From: Chryseobacterium gregarium DSM 19109
GTDB lineage: Bacteria; Bacteroidota; Bacteroidia; Flavobacteriales; Weeksellaceae
Reading direction: 5' to 3'
Assembly: GCF_000430845.1 (NCBI RefSeq)
Contig: NZ_AUMU01000012.1
Location: 62,001-126,000, forward strand
Length of the DNA stretch: 64,000 bases
The position numbers and the translations under genes are program-made. The stretch's first letter is position 1, and the number at the start of each line of letters is the position of its first letter. The notes under the pieces were generated by a model, which worked only from the letters and a program-made list of their open reading frames with translations, made no database searches and was not told the DNA's origin. Of this stretch, positions 1 through 9,240 are shown in pieces.

Positions 1-1
1 A

Positions 2-2167
2 TGGTATGTATTTACTGCTGCCACCAGTGGAACGATTGAATTCACAATAGATCCAAATACAGTTCCTAATGTACTGCACTATGATTATGATTTTGCAGTA
101 TATGGACCCAATATCAATTGTACCACTTGGGATTTTGGCGATGCCATCAGATGTAACTTTTCCGGGACCAGTGGGGCCACAGGATTAAGCTCCACCATAA
201 CCGGATCCCAATGGGAAGCACCACTGAATGTTATTGCAGGAGAAACCTATTATCTGCTCGTTGACAACTATATTCCAAGCAACCCATATGGATTCTCTTT
301 AACATGGGGAGGAACAGCAACTTTAACATCTGCATTTACAGATCCGGCCATAACGCCTAACCCATTTATTGCACCAGGGTCACCGGCCGCAAACCCGTCT
401 GATCCCAATGAAATTTTAAAGTGCGCTTTACCGACAATGTTTGATTTCAGCACTTTATCTTCCGGAATAATTAATGGCAATCCAAACTTTACAGTATCCT
501 ATCACTTAACCAGTAATGATGCCATTACAGGCAATGCACCGATTACCACACCGATTATGGTTGATGCAACAACCATTTATTATTACAGGTTGAAATATAC
601 AGACCCTGCCGATCCTGCTAATCCCATTAACGGATGTTTTCAGGTTGGTAAATTCAAATTCAGGTCAGGAAATATCGTTGTCCAAAATGCAACAATATAT
701 ACCTGCAATTATGACAATACAGGGATCGGTTATTTTGATCTGAACTCCGCCGATGTTTACGGGCCTACCAATGTGATCAAAAAATATTATCCGACCATGG
801 CCGATCTCACTGCCGGGACAAACGAGATTACGACCCCTTCTTCTTATGCATCTTCAGTACCTAAAACTGTATTTGTAAAAATTACCACAAGTGAGGGCTG
901 TGTAGGAAGTTCTGAAATAACATTGCAGTTCTTACCGCCATTAACAGTGATTCCGGCTACCATAAAAGCTTGTAACAATAATAATGCAGGAACCGGAGTT
1001 TTTGATTTAACGGCACCGGATGTTTATCCTACATCTACGAATGTTACGAAAAAATATTATCCTACCATAGCAGATCTGAATGCAGGAATCAATGAAATCA
1101 CCAATCCTGCTGCTTACACTTCTGCCGCACCAAAAACAGTATATGTAAGAGTAAGAACGCCACAGGGATGTACCGGGCAGGCGGAAATAACCTTAGCTTT
1201 TTATCCTACAGTTACTGTAAATGATGCTACTATTGAATCCTGTTTTATTGACACCAATGTCACTACAGCTTCTTTTGATCTGACTCAGGCCAATATCACT
1301 TCGCAAACCGGCATCACGAAGAAATACTTCACAACACAGGCTGATCTGCAGGCCGGGACAAATGAAATCCTAAACCCGTCGGCATATATATCAACAAGCA
1401 CAGTCGTATATGTAAAAGTAATCAACGAAAATGGCTGTTTTGCCATTGCCAAAATTACTTTGAAAGTTTTACCTCCGGTAAAATCATCTGTTCTGAAAGA
1501 CAAAATCATCTGTATAGAAGATACTACGACTTTAGATGCAGGATCAGGATTCGACGGTTATGAATGGAGCACGGGAGCAACGACCCAGTCTATATCAAAT
1601 GTAACTGCCGGTGCCTATTGGGTAAAACTAAAGACAGGAAAATGCTGGACATTACAGGAAGTCAAGGTAAATGCTTCTGTACAGCCTGTAATCACCAATA
1701 TTGAGATCACCAATGATTCATTCACGGTAACGGTAAACGGAGGAAAGGCTCCTTATAAATACTCTCTGGACGGAATAAACTGGCAGGACTCCAATGTATT
1801 TACAGGCCTTCCGAGAGGAGAAAACAAAGTCTATGTAAAAGATGCTTACGATTGCAGCTCTATTGAGGTACAGGTTACGGTTCCGAATCTGATCAATGCC
1901 ATTACGCCGAACGGAGACAATATCAATGACTATATTGATTATTCAGCCCTGGCTTATAAGAAAAACCTGGTTCTGAAGATATATGACCGATACGGAAACA
2001 TGATGTACACTGCTGACAAAATGAGAGACTATAAATGGGACGGTACGTCAAACGGTAAAAAGATCGTCACCGGAACGTATTGGTATACGATCACATGGAA
2101 TGAAAACGACAAGAACAGCACGCCGACGAAATACAGCGGCTGGATATTGGTAAAAAATATAAAATAA
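2..2167 (+). CDS. T9SS type B sorting domain protein, 5' end outside window
   Basis: The frame is open from base 2, so the N-terminus and signal peptide lie upstream of the window; about 721 residues are visible. The first 110 or so residues (WYVFTA start, YYLLVDNY, GFSLTWGG) look like a PPC-type beta domain. Then come about three Ig-like modules of roughly 85 residues, each with a C-x-x-D-N or CNNNNAGT motif and a KKYYPT-x-ADL motif, then a domain with TTLDAGSGFDGYEWSTG. The last 90 residues are the gliding-motility-associated C-terminal domain (NAITPNGDNIND, IYDRYGN, WDGTSNGK, GTYWYTI, GWILVKNIK), the type B signal for export by the type IX secretion system. It is probably a surface adhesin; the ligand is unknown. 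Two paralogues follow at 4560 and 6996. Confidence 0.9.
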   Translation, partial: WYVFTAATSGTIEFTIDPNTVPNVLHYDYDFAVYGPNINCTTWDFGDAIRCNFSGTSGATGLSSTITGSQWEAPLNVIAGETYYLLVDNYIPSNPYGFSLTWGGTATLTSAFTDPAITPNPFIAPGSPAANPSDPNEILKCALPTMFDFSTLSSGIINGNPNFTVSYHLTSNDAITGNAPITTPIMVDATTIYYYRLKYTDPADPANPINGCFQVGKFKFRSGNIVVQNATIYTCNYDNTGIGYFDLNSADVYGPTNVIKKYYPTMADLTAGTNEITTPSSYASSVPKTVFVKITTSEGCVGSSEITLQFLPPLTVIPATIKACNNNNAGTGVFDLTAPDVYPTSTNVTKKYYPTIADLNAGINEITNPAAYTSAAPKTVYVRVRTPQGCTGQAEITLAFYPTVTVNDATIESCFIDTNVTTASFDLTQANITSQTGITKKYFTTQADLQAGTNEILNPSAYISTSTVVYVKVINENGCFAIAKITLKVLPPVKSSVLKDKIICIEDTTTLDAGSGFDGYEWSTGATTQSISNVTAGAYWVKLKTGKCWTLQEVKVNASVQPVITNIEITNDSFTVTVNGGKAPYKYSLDGINWQDSNVFTGLPRGENKVYVKDAYDCSSIEVQVTVPNLINAITPNGDNINDYIDYSALAYKKNLVLKIYDRYGNMMYTADKMRDYKWDGTSNGKKIVTGTYWYTITWNENDKNSTPTKYSGWILVKNIK

Positions 2168-2183
2168 TTAATTTTCAGATACT

Positions 2184-2215
2184 TAAAAATCACCTCAGTT
2201 TTGGGGTGATTTTTC
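2184..2215 (+). terminator. Rho-independent terminator
   Basis: AAAAATCACCTC pairs, with one G-U, to GGGGTGATTTTT across a short loop. It sits 17 bases after the stop of the first adhesin gene and separates it from dnaB. Confidence 0.8.
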
Positions 2216-2282
2216 ATTTCTGCTTTGTGGTACCACAGCGAGATTGAGAGTAAATTGTTAGTAATTTGCTGTCCAAAAAAAC

Positions 2283-2290
2283 TATCTTTG
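2283..2290 (+). promoter_or_regulatory. Bacteroidota -7 box before dnaB
   Basis: TATCTTTG matches TAnnTTTG and ends 7 bases before the dnaB ATG, which would give a very short or absent leader. A TTTG at 2265 is closer than the usual 19 bases, so the -33 element is uncertain. Confidence 0.5.
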
Positions 2291-2297
2291 CATCATT

Positions 2298-3887
2298 ATG
2301 GCGCAGAAAGAAACTCTATCTTCATTAACGAACGGAAACTTTGCAAAAGAGCTTTCAATTGCTGACGGAAAACTACCTCCCAATGCATTAGAATTCGAAA
2401 GACTGGTTATCGGTACTTTTTTGATTGATAAAAAAGGTCTTGACGAATCTATCGATTTATTAACACCGGAGGTGTTCTATGATCCCAGACACGGTGTAAT
2501 TTTTTCCACGATTTTAAAACTGTACGAAGGCAACCAGCCTGTCGATCTGATGACCATTATTCAGGCGCTGAAAAAGGAGGACAAATTAAATCAGGCCGGC
2601 GGGGACCATTACCTTATTGACCTTACCATGGGAGTGAGTTCATCAGCTCACATCGAATATCACGTGCGCGTCATTCTTGAAAAATATATTTTAAGAAGTT
2701 TAATCAATGTTTCCGCCAATGTGATTGATGCATCCTATAAAGAATCCACAGACGTTTTTGAACTTTTGGACAAGGCTGAACAGTCATTTTTTGAAATTAC
2801 CAACGGAACAATTAAAAAAGGATTTGACACCGCCAATTCATTGGTAAAGCAGGCCATTGAAACCATCAAATCCCTCAAGGACAAAGAAGGCCTTTCCGGA
2901 GTTCCTTCAGGATTCCGTGATGTGGATAAGGAAACGGGCGGCTGGCAAAATTCCGATTTGATCATCATTGCGGCACGTCCGGCGATGGGTAAAACGGCAT
3001 TCCTTCTTTCAATGGCAAGGAATATTGCAGTAGGACATAAAATACCAATGGCTTTATTTTCCCTGGAGATGGCTTCAGTGCAGCTAATCACCAGGATGAT
3101 TGCTTCCGAAACAAGAATCTCTTCGGAAAAATTAAGAAAAGGAACCCTGGATGATGAAGAATGGCAGCGGCTGTTCTCCAATGTATCTGAATTGGAAAAT
3201 GCCCCTTTATATATTGACGAAACCCCATCCCTGTCAATCTTTGACTTCCGTGCAAAATGCAGGAGGCTGGTTATGCAGCATGGTGTACGAATCATCATGG
3301 TCGATTATCTTCAGCTGATGACCGCCGGAGGTGGCGGAAAGGGAGCCGGGAACCGGGAACAGGAAATTTCCATGATTTCCCGCTCATTAAAGGCCATTGC
3401 AAAAGAACTTAATGTTCCGGTTATTGCACTTTCCCAGCTTTCAAGAAGTGTAGAAACCCGTCCGGGAAAAAGGCCTCAGCTTTCCGACTTAAGGGAATCG
3501 GGGGCTATTGAACAGGATGCGGATATCGTATCGTTTATCTTCAGGCCGGAATACTATAAGATTACCGTTTGGGATAATGACGAAGAAGGACAGGAAACCC
3601 CGACTGAAAACCAGGCGGAACTGATTATTGCAAAACACAGGAACGGGGCAACAGCCGATGTAAGGTTGTCTTTCTTAAAGCATTTTGCAAAATTCGCAGA
3701 CGTGGAAGCGGCATTGGACGGAGGAATCGGAGGGTATCCTTCTAATTTCGGCTCCAGTGAGCCAAGCGGCTTTGATAAAATAAAGACGACCATCCAGCCC
3801 GGTGCCGCATTTGATCTGCCCAATAAATCACAGGTGTCAGGATCTTCAATGAATGATTTTGATGACGATGATGATTTTCCTTTTTAA
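2298..3887 (+). CDS. dnaB: Replicative DNA helicase DnaB
   Basis: This is the hexameric helicase that unwinds DNA at the replication fork. The 529-residue product has the N-terminal helical domain (ALEFERLVIGTFLID, around residues 28-42) followed by the RecA-like domain with Walker A (ARPAMGKTA, about residue 230), Walker B (IIMVDYLQLM) and the DnaB signature (LSQLSRSVETR, LRESGAIEQDADIV). The tail is acidic (DDFDDDDDFPF type), which is common in flavobacterial DnaB. No intein or insertion is seen. The ATG at 2298 is preceded by a TATCTTTG box. rnhA follows after 33 bases in the same direction and may be co-transcribed. The product call is certain. Confidence 0.98.
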   Translation: MAQKETLSSLTNGNFAKELSIADGKLPPNALEFERLVIGTFLIDKKGLDESIDLLTPEVFYDPRHGVIFSTILKLYEGNQPVDLMTIIQALKKEDKLNQAGGDHYLIDLTMGVSSSAHIEYHVRVILEKYILRSLINVSANVIDASYKESTDVFELLDKAEQSFFEITNGTIKKGFDTANSLVKQAIETIKSLKDKEGLSGVPSGFRDVDKETGGWQNSDLIIIAARPAMGKTAFLLSMARNIAVGHKIPMALFSLEMASVQLITRMIASETRISSEKLRKGTLDDEEWQRLFSNVSELENAPLYIDETPSLSIFDFRAKCRRLVMQHGVRIIMVDYLQLMTAGGGGKGAGNREQEISMISRSLKAIAKELNVPVIALSQLSRSVETRPGKRPQLSDLRESGAIEQDADIVSFIFRPEYYKITVWDNDEEGQETPTENQAELIIAKHRNGATADVRLSFLKHFAKFADVEAALDGGIGGYPSNFGSSEPSGFDKIKTTIQPGAAFDLPNKSQVSGSSMNDFDDDDDFPF

Positions 3888-3920
3888 TTTCAGATTATAA
3901 AATTCAATCCCATACACGAT

Positions 3921-4397
3921 TTGAGAATAGAAATATACACCGACGGAGCCTGCAGCGGAAACCCGGGAAAGGGAGGGTATGGAATTCTCATGCGTGTTCC
4001 CGAAAAAAACTATCAGAAGACATTTTCTAAAGGCTTCCGGAAAACCACCAATAACAGGATGGAACTCCTGGCTGTGATTACAGCACTGGAAAAGCTGAAG
4101 TCTCCTGATAATGACATCCATGTCTATACGGACAGCAAATATGTTTCAGACGCCATTAACCAGAATTGGCTAGCCGGATGGGTCAAAAGACGCTGGAAAA
4201 ATGTTAAGAATCCTGACCTCTGGCAAAGATTTGTGGTACTGTATAATTTACACCAGCCAAAAATGCACTGGATCAAAGGGCACGCAGGACATTTCGAAAA
4301 TGAACTGTGTGACAAACTCGCCGTAAGTGCTGCTGCATCAGGCAATTTAGAGATTGATACGTATTTTGAAAGCCTTGAAAACAATTCCTTATTCTAA
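3921..4397 (+). CDS. rnhA: Ribonuclease HI
   Basis: RNase HI cuts the RNA strand of RNA-DNA hybrids, for example in R-loops and primers. The 158-residue protein shows the complete DEDD active site: Asp8 (YTDGACSGNPG), Glu48 (NNRMELLA), Asp71 (VYTDSKYV) and Asp131 (HFENELCDKLA), plus the mobile-loop KGHAGH motif. The start is TTG at 3921. No ATG lies between the in-frame dnaB stop and this codon, and homologues begin with M-K-I-x-I-YTDGA, so the TTG start is well supported. The gene shares its frame with dnaB, 33 bases downstream, which fits a two-gene replication operon. Confidence 0.96.
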   Translation: MRIEIYTDGACSGNPGKGGYGILMRVPEKNYQKTFSKGFRKTTNNRMELLAVITALEKLKSPDNDIHVYTDSKYVSDAINQNWLAGWVKRRWKNVKNPDLWQRFVVLYNLHQPKMHWIKGHAGHFENELCDKLAVSAAASGNLEIDTYFESLENNSLF

Positions 4398-4525
4398 TTT
4401 GTAATGAAACTAAATTCTTATTAAATGTTTTCAGCATTTCTTATTTTAGCTTATCATTTATTGTAAAATAACCATCATATTCAGTAAAATTAATATTGAA
4501 TACATATAATTCGACTGGGATTTAA

Positions 4526-4533
4526 TATCTTTG
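4526..4533 (+). promoter_or_regulatory. -7 box before second adhesin gene
   Basis: TATCTTTG fits TAnnTTTG and lies 27 bases before the ATG at 4560, inside the AT-rich 160-base gap after rnhA. I found no well-spaced -33 element. Confidence 0.4.
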
Positions 4534-4559
4534 ACCCATATAATTTAAGCGTTCAATAC

Positions 4560-6818
4560 ATGAATAAAAAAAACTACCTTTTTTTGTTTGTAGGATTTTT
4601 GCTGTGCTTTTCACAACACCTTATTTCTCAGACATATCAACTTACAGGAGTTCCTGTAAATACCACAGGATGGACAATGGTTTCTCCAACAGTAGTAGGG
4701 ACAGGAGGAGACTTTATCCAGCTTACTCCGGATACCAATAACCAATCCGGATCTATCAGGCTGAACGATCCCATCAACCTGAAATACTGTGATAAGTGGA
4801 GAGTGGAATTCGATTTCAGAATGGATTCCAACCAAACGGCAAACGGAGACGGCCTCGCCTTTTGGTACCTGCAAAATCCGCCGGTGGCGAGTGTCCTGGG
4901 ATCAGGCCTCGGGGTCTCCCAGAATGCAGTGGGCCTTGTGGTAGGTTTTGACACGTACAACAATACGACTACAGCTGTCATGAGTAAAGTGCATGTCGGT
5001 TACGGGCAGATTGCCAATACCACTGACAACAACAACGTAGAATTTTTCAATACCGCAGGAAGTTCTTTCCACTCTCCGGACATGAATACCACCCTGCCTT
5101 TTCAGGGAACAACGTATAAACATGTTGAAGTAACAGCTGAGGTGGATACTGCTGCGCCGACGAACTGGATTATAAAGATTACCATCGACGGTAATTTAAT
5201 CTGTAATCAGTCTTTCGCTCCGGCAGGTGCGGCTGCGGCAATGACTGTAGGGTATTTCGGGTTTTCGGCTTCTACAGGAGGAAACAGATCGAGACACTCC
5301 ATTAAAAATGTAAAGGTTTTTGTAGATAAAGTAGCCATCAACCAGGCCACTGTTACAGATACTTTCTGTCCGAATCCCACGACAGGACAAGGGACGGTTA
5401 ATTTAACAGCTTATCAGAACCAATTTGTTACCAACCCTGCAAATTACACATTCTCATACAGTGTTTCAGGAACTCCGATTACGAATCCTACCAATTACCA
5501 GTTCAGTGCCAATACAGCGGTTTCTGTCTTAATTAAAGATAATGCAGGAGTTCTGTGTGATAACCCCGACGGAAAAATACAGCTGAACCTTTCTCCGTTT
5601 ACGGCAACGCCTGCCACGCTTACCGCTTGTAACAATAATAATGCTGGAACGGCAACCTATAACCTCACGCTTGCAAATGTCAACGAGCCTGCAGGATCAA
5701 CCAAAATTTATTATAAAAACCTTGCTGATCTCAACGCAGGGACCAATCCGATTACGAACCCCAATGCATATGTTTCTGCAGCGGGAACCGTATATGTAAA
5801 AGTGACCACTCCGTTAGGATGCGTAGGATCCGCCGCTATTACGCTGGCGTTCTTCCCTCCCATTGTGTCAAATGATGCCACTATCGAATCCTGCTTTATT
5901 GGAAATACACCCACGACCGCTTCATTTAATCTGACACAGGCTAACGTGACGAATGCCTCAGGCGTTACTAAAACCTATTACACCACCCTGGCTGATGCTT
6001 TAGCCGGAACCAATGTGATTTCCAACTCCCTTGCTTATATTTCAACCTCATCAACAGTTTATGTAAGGATTACCAATATAGCCAACTGTTTTATTATTGT
6101 TAAAATAAATCTGATCGTTCTGCCTCCGATTTATTCTTCCGTATTGAAAGACAAAACCATCTGTATTGATGCAAAAACCACACTTGATGCAGGAGCAGGA
6201 TTTGACACTTATCTTTGGAGCACAGGTGATACGACCCAGGCTATTCAGAATGTTTCTGCAGGTCAGTATTGGGTTCAGCTGAAGTCAGGGAGATGTGTGA
6301 CCACACAGTTGGTTAAAGTAAATCCGGCACCTCAACCGGTTATTTCAAGTATTGATATTACCAACAATACCATTACCGTAAATGTAAATGGAGGAAAAGC
6401 ACCTTACCAGTATTCCTTGGACGGAATCAACTGGCAGGATTCCAATATATTTACAGGACTCGCCAGAGGCGAAGTGGTGGTTTATGTAAGAGATGCCTAC
6501 ACCTGTACCCCAATTCATGTACAGATCACGGTTCCAAACCTGATTAATGCCATTACTCCAAACGGGGACAACGTAAACGATGTGATTGATTATACCGCTT
6601 TAGCATACAAAAAAAACTTGGTTTTCACGATTTATGACCGATACGGAAACAAACTGTATGAAGCCGATAAAATAAGAAATTACAAATGGGACGGAACTGC
6701 CGGCGGCAAAAAAGTAATGACCGGAACTTACTGGTACACCATTATGTGGAACGAAAATGATAAAAACAATACTCAGACTGTTTACAACGGCTGGGTACTG
6801 GTAAAAAACATAGAATAA
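4560..6818 (+). CDS. Secreted L-type lectin-like protein with T9SS type B sorting domain
   Basis: The 752-residue product begins with a Sec signal peptide (about residues 1-24, ending FSQHLISQ). Residues about 25-255 form an L-type (legume-type) lectin-like domain with GDGLAFWYL, VVGFDTYNNTT and FGFSASTGGN, a fold that often binds glycans. Ig-like modules follow (CNNNNAGTATYNLT, ATIESCFIG), then TTLDAGAGFDTYLWSTG and PYQYSLDGINWQDSN. The C-terminus is the gliding-motility-associated type B sorting domain (NAITPNGDNVNDVIDY to GWVLVKNIE). It should be exported by T9SS and held at the cell surface. Everything after the lectin domain closely matches the upstream and downstream paralogues. Lectin activity is inferred from fold only. 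Confidence 0.92.
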   Translation: MNKKNYLFLFVGFLLCFSQHLISQTYQLTGVPVNTTGWTMVSPTVVGTGGDFIQLTPDTNNQSGSIRLNDPINLKYCDKWRVEFDFRMDSNQTANGDGLAFWYLQNPPVASVLGSGLGVSQNAVGLVVGFDTYNNTTTAVMSKVHVGYGQIANTTDNNNVEFFNTAGSSFHSPDMNTTLPFQGTTYKHVEVTAEVDTAAPTNWIIKITIDGNLICNQSFAPAGAAAAMTVGYFGFSASTGGNRSRHSIKNVKVFVDKVAINQATVTDTFCPNPTTGQGTVNLTAYQNQFVTNPANYTFSYSVSGTPITNPTNYQFSANTAVSVLIKDNAGVLCDNPDGKIQLNLSPFTATPATLTACNNNNAGTATYNLTLANVNEPAGSTKIYYKNLADLNAGTNPITNPNAYVSAAGTVYVKVTTPLGCVGSAAITLAFFPPIVSNDATIESCFIGNTPTTASFNLTQANVTNASGVTKTYYTTLADALAGTNVISNSLAYISTSSTVYVRITNIANCFIIVKINLIVLPPIYSSVLKDKTICIDAKTTLDAGAGFDTYLWSTGDTTQAIQNVSAGQYWVQLKSGRCVTTQLVKVNPAPQPVISSIDITNNTITVNVNGGKAPYQYSLDGINWQDSNIFTGLARGEVVVYVRDAYTCTPIHVQITVPNLINAITPNGDNVNDVIDYTALAYKKNLVFTIYDRYGNKLYEADKIRNYKWDGTAGGKKVMTGTYWYTIMWNENDKNNTQTVYNGWVLVKNIE
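5271..5326 (+). repeat. 56-base segment identical to 7695-7750
   Basis: These bases (from TCTACAGGAGG to TTTTTGTAGA) occur without a mismatch at 7695-7750 in the next paralogue. They encode the end of the lectin domain (STGGNRSRHSIKNVKVFVD). The bases on either side are similar but differ at third positions. Confidence 0.95.
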
Positions 6819-6833
6819 ATAATTCAGATTACA

Positions 6834-6863
6834 GATCACTCCGTTAGCGGAGTGGTCTTTTTT
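6834..6863 (+). terminator. Rho-independent terminator
   Basis: GATCACTCCG, loop TTAG, CGGAGTGGTC, then six T. It lies 15 bases after the second adhesin gene. Confidence 0.85.
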
Positions 6864-6995
6864 ATAGGCAGCCATTAAACCAGACCATTACTGACTGATA
6901 TTACTTATTCAATTAAACAAATAGGAATCATCTGAAAAAGACACTGATCAGATTCACAATTAACTAACACCATTCAAATTAATAAACTTTATCTC

Positions 6996-8987
6996 ATGAA
7001 AAAAAAGTATATTTTTTTATTTTTCTTTATACTCCTCCTTTCCAACCCGCTGTTTTCACAAACTTACCAGCTTACAGGAAACCCTGTCAACACAACAGGA
7101 TGGACGATGGTTGCCCCTACCGTTGTTAATACTGATTTTATCCAGCTTACTCCGGACAACAATGACCAATCCGGCTCAATCCGGCTCAATGAACCGATCA
7201 ACTTAAAATATTGTGATAAATGGAGAGTGGAATTTGATTTCAGGATGGACTCCAACCAAACGGCCAATGGAGACGGCATTGCATTCTGGTACCTCGCCAA
7301 TCCGCCGGTAGCCAGTGTTTTGGGCTCAGGTCTTGGGGTTTCCCAGAATGCAATCGGTTTTATAACCGGTTTTGACACTTATAACAATACAACGACCGCA
7401 GTAATGAGTAAGGTACACGTTGCCTATGGACAGGTTCCCAACACCACCGACAGCAACAACGTAGAATACTTTAACATTCCGGGAAGTTCCTTTCACTCGC
7501 CGGACATGAATACCACCCTTCCTTTTCAGGGAACCAACTACAAACACGTAGAAGTATCTGCAGAAGTAGACCCTGCAGCTCCGGCCAACTGGATCGTGAA
7601 AATAACAATAAACGGCACGCTGATCTGTAACCAGTCTTTTGCGCCTTCAGGGAATGCCGCAGCCATGACGGTGGGGTATTTCGGGTTTTCAGCGTCTACA
7701 GGAGGAAACAGATCGAGACACTCCATTAAAAATGTAAAGGTTTTTGTAGACAAAATCCCTTTGCTGCAGGCCGCAATCACAAAAAGCATATGTCCGGATC
7801 TTACAGGAATGTCAACGGTTGACCTGACTACATTTAATTCTCAGTTCACGGCTACTCCGGCCAATTATAATTTTACCTATTACATCACCGGAAGCGGCAC
7901 CCCGATTGCCAATCCTTCGAATTTCCAGTATAGTGCAGATACCAACATCTCTGTCGTTATCAAAGACCCTTCATCCGTATTATGCGATAATAACGACGCT
8001 ACCATAGCATTAAAAGTCGCGCCGACGGTTACCACTATAGACGCTACGTTAAGAACCTGCTTTATTGAAACCAATCCTTCCACAGGACTCTTTAATCTGA
8101 CAACAGCACCGGTAATAGGTACTTCATCGGGGATTACCAAAAAATACTATCCTTCTTTAACCGATGCTCAAAACCAGACTAACGAAATCGCAACCCCAAT
8201 CAGCTATATTGCACCGAGCGGAGTTATTTATATCAGGGTAAGCAATACATTCGGATGCTTCAGCATTGCCAAAGTTACGCTGCAGGTTATTTCTCCCGTT
8301 TTTTCCAATATTCTTGAAGATAAAGTTATCTGTATCGAAGACAAGACAACACTGGATGCAGGACCAGGATTTACTGGGTATGAATGGAGTACCGGGGCCA
8401 CCACTCAGGCAATCAACAATGTAGGAGTGGGCACTTATTGGGTTAAGCTTAAAAGCGGAGAATGTATTTCCACTCAGGCGGTAACGGTGTACCCTTCGGA
8501 GCAGCCCGTCATTTCAAGTGTGGATATTTCCGGCAATACCGTTACGGTATATGCTATGGGAGGAACTGCGCCTTACCAGTATTCACTGGACGGAATCAAC
8601 TGGCAGGATTCCAACGAATTAAAAAACGTTCCGAGAGGTGATGCAAAAATCTACATAAAAGATGCTTACGACTGCGACCCTATTGATATTACCATTGTTG
8701 TCCCGAATATCATCAATGTTATCACTCCGAACGGAGACGGTGTTAATGACGGTATTGATTATTCAGCACTGGCCTCAAAACAAAATCTCATGTTCAATAT
8801 ATTTGACCGTTACGGAGCAAAAATCCATACCGCCAGTAAAGAGAACAGATATCGATGGGACGGAACAATCGCAGGAAGGAAAGTTCCTACAGGAAGTTAT
8901 TGGTTTTCCGTATCATGGAATGAAAACGACAAGAAAAATACCCCTGTAAAGTATTCGGGCTGGATACTTGTTAAAAACAGGGATTAA
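6996..8987 (+). CDS. Secreted L-type lectin-like protein with T9SS type B sorting domain (paralogue)
   Basis: The 663-residue tandem paralogue of the 4560 gene has a signal peptide of about 22 residues (ending NPLFSQ). A lectin-like domain spans about residues 23-250 (GDGIAFWYLANPP, ITGFDTYNN, FGFSASTGGNRSRHS), followed by fewer Ig-like modules than its neighbour (one ATLRTCFIETNPSTG module is missing a preceding CNNNN module, which explains the roughly 90-residue difference). It ends in NVITPNGDGVNDGIDY to GWILVKNRD, the type B T9SS sorting domain. Two lysine-rich start-region codons precede the hydrophobic signal core. It has its own terminators on both sides, so it is probably a separate transcript. 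The cell-surface role and glycan binding are inferred. Confidence 0.92.
   Translation: MKKKYIFLFFFILLLSNPLFSQTYQLTGNPVNTTGWTMVAPTVVNTDFIQLTPDNNDQSGSIRLNEPINLKYCDKWRVEFDFRMDSNQTANGDGIAFWYLANPPVASVLGSGLGVSQNAIGFITGFDTYNNTTTAVMSKVHVAYGQVPNTTDSNNVEYFNIPGSSFHSPDMNTTLPFQGTNYKHVEVSAEVDPAAPANWIVKITINGTLICNQSFAPSGNAAAMTVGYFGFSASTGGNRSRHSIKNVKVFVDKIPLLQAAITKSICPDLTGMSTVDLTTFNSQFTATPANYNFTYYITGSGTPIANPSNFQYSADTNISVVIKDPSSVLCDNNDATIALKVAPTVTTIDATLRTCFIETNPSTGLFNLTTAPVIGTSSGITKKYYPSLTDAQNQTNEIATPISYIAPSGVIYIRVSNTFGCFSIAKVTLQVISPVFSNILEDKVICIEDKTTLDAGPGFTGYEWSTGATTQAINNVGVGTYWVKLKSGECISTQAVTVYPSEQPVISSVDISGNTVTVYAMGGTAPYQYSLDGINWQDSNELKNVPRGDAKIYIKDAYDCDPIDITIVVPNIINVITPNGDGVNDGIDYSALASKQNLMFNIFDRYGAKIHTASKENRYRWDGTIAGRKVPTGSYWFSVSWNENDKKNTPVKYSGWILVKNRD
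7695..7750 (+). repeat. 56-base segment identical to 5271-5326
   Basis: Second copy of the exact 56-base match shared with the preceding paralogue; see the entry at 5271. Confidence 0.95.
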
Positions 8988-9013
8988 ATGTAAATAACCA
9001 TTCTGCATACTTT

Positions 9014-9051
9014 AAAAGATCACTTCAGATAATCTGAAGTGATCTTTTTTT
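9014..9051 (+). terminator. Strong Rho-independent terminator
   Basis: AAAAGATCACTTCAGA pairs perfectly with TCTGAAGTGATCTTTT and is followed by a T-run. It ends the third adhesin transcript. Confidence 0.92.
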
Positions 9052-9228
9052 GACCTTAACCCTGTTTGAATTTATTTCACAGGATAATTTAAAGCAGATT
9101 ATGATGATTATGCAGATTTTTATTTGCCCTTAAAAAATTCAGCTTCAAAAGCTTTTATTACGTTTTAGACAGCCTCTATTTAGAATGAGATATTTCATCC
9201 TAATCTTATTTAATTCGTATTCTATTCT

Positions 9229-9236
9229 TAAATTTG
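9229..9236 (+). promoter_or_regulatory. -7 box before the nitroreductase-nadB-nadC operon
   Basis: TAAATTTG fits TAnnTTTG and ends 4 bases before the ATG at 9241, suggesting a leaderless or nearly leaderless transcript. The -33 position reads TTAT rather than TTTG. Confidence 0.45.
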
Positions 9237-9240
9237 TGAT

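Noticed and set aside
9090..9130. Short CAGATTATGATGATTATGCAGAT repeat-like stretch
   Set aside because: It has partial direct repetition, but only one short occurrence was seen in the window, so no repeat family is claimed.
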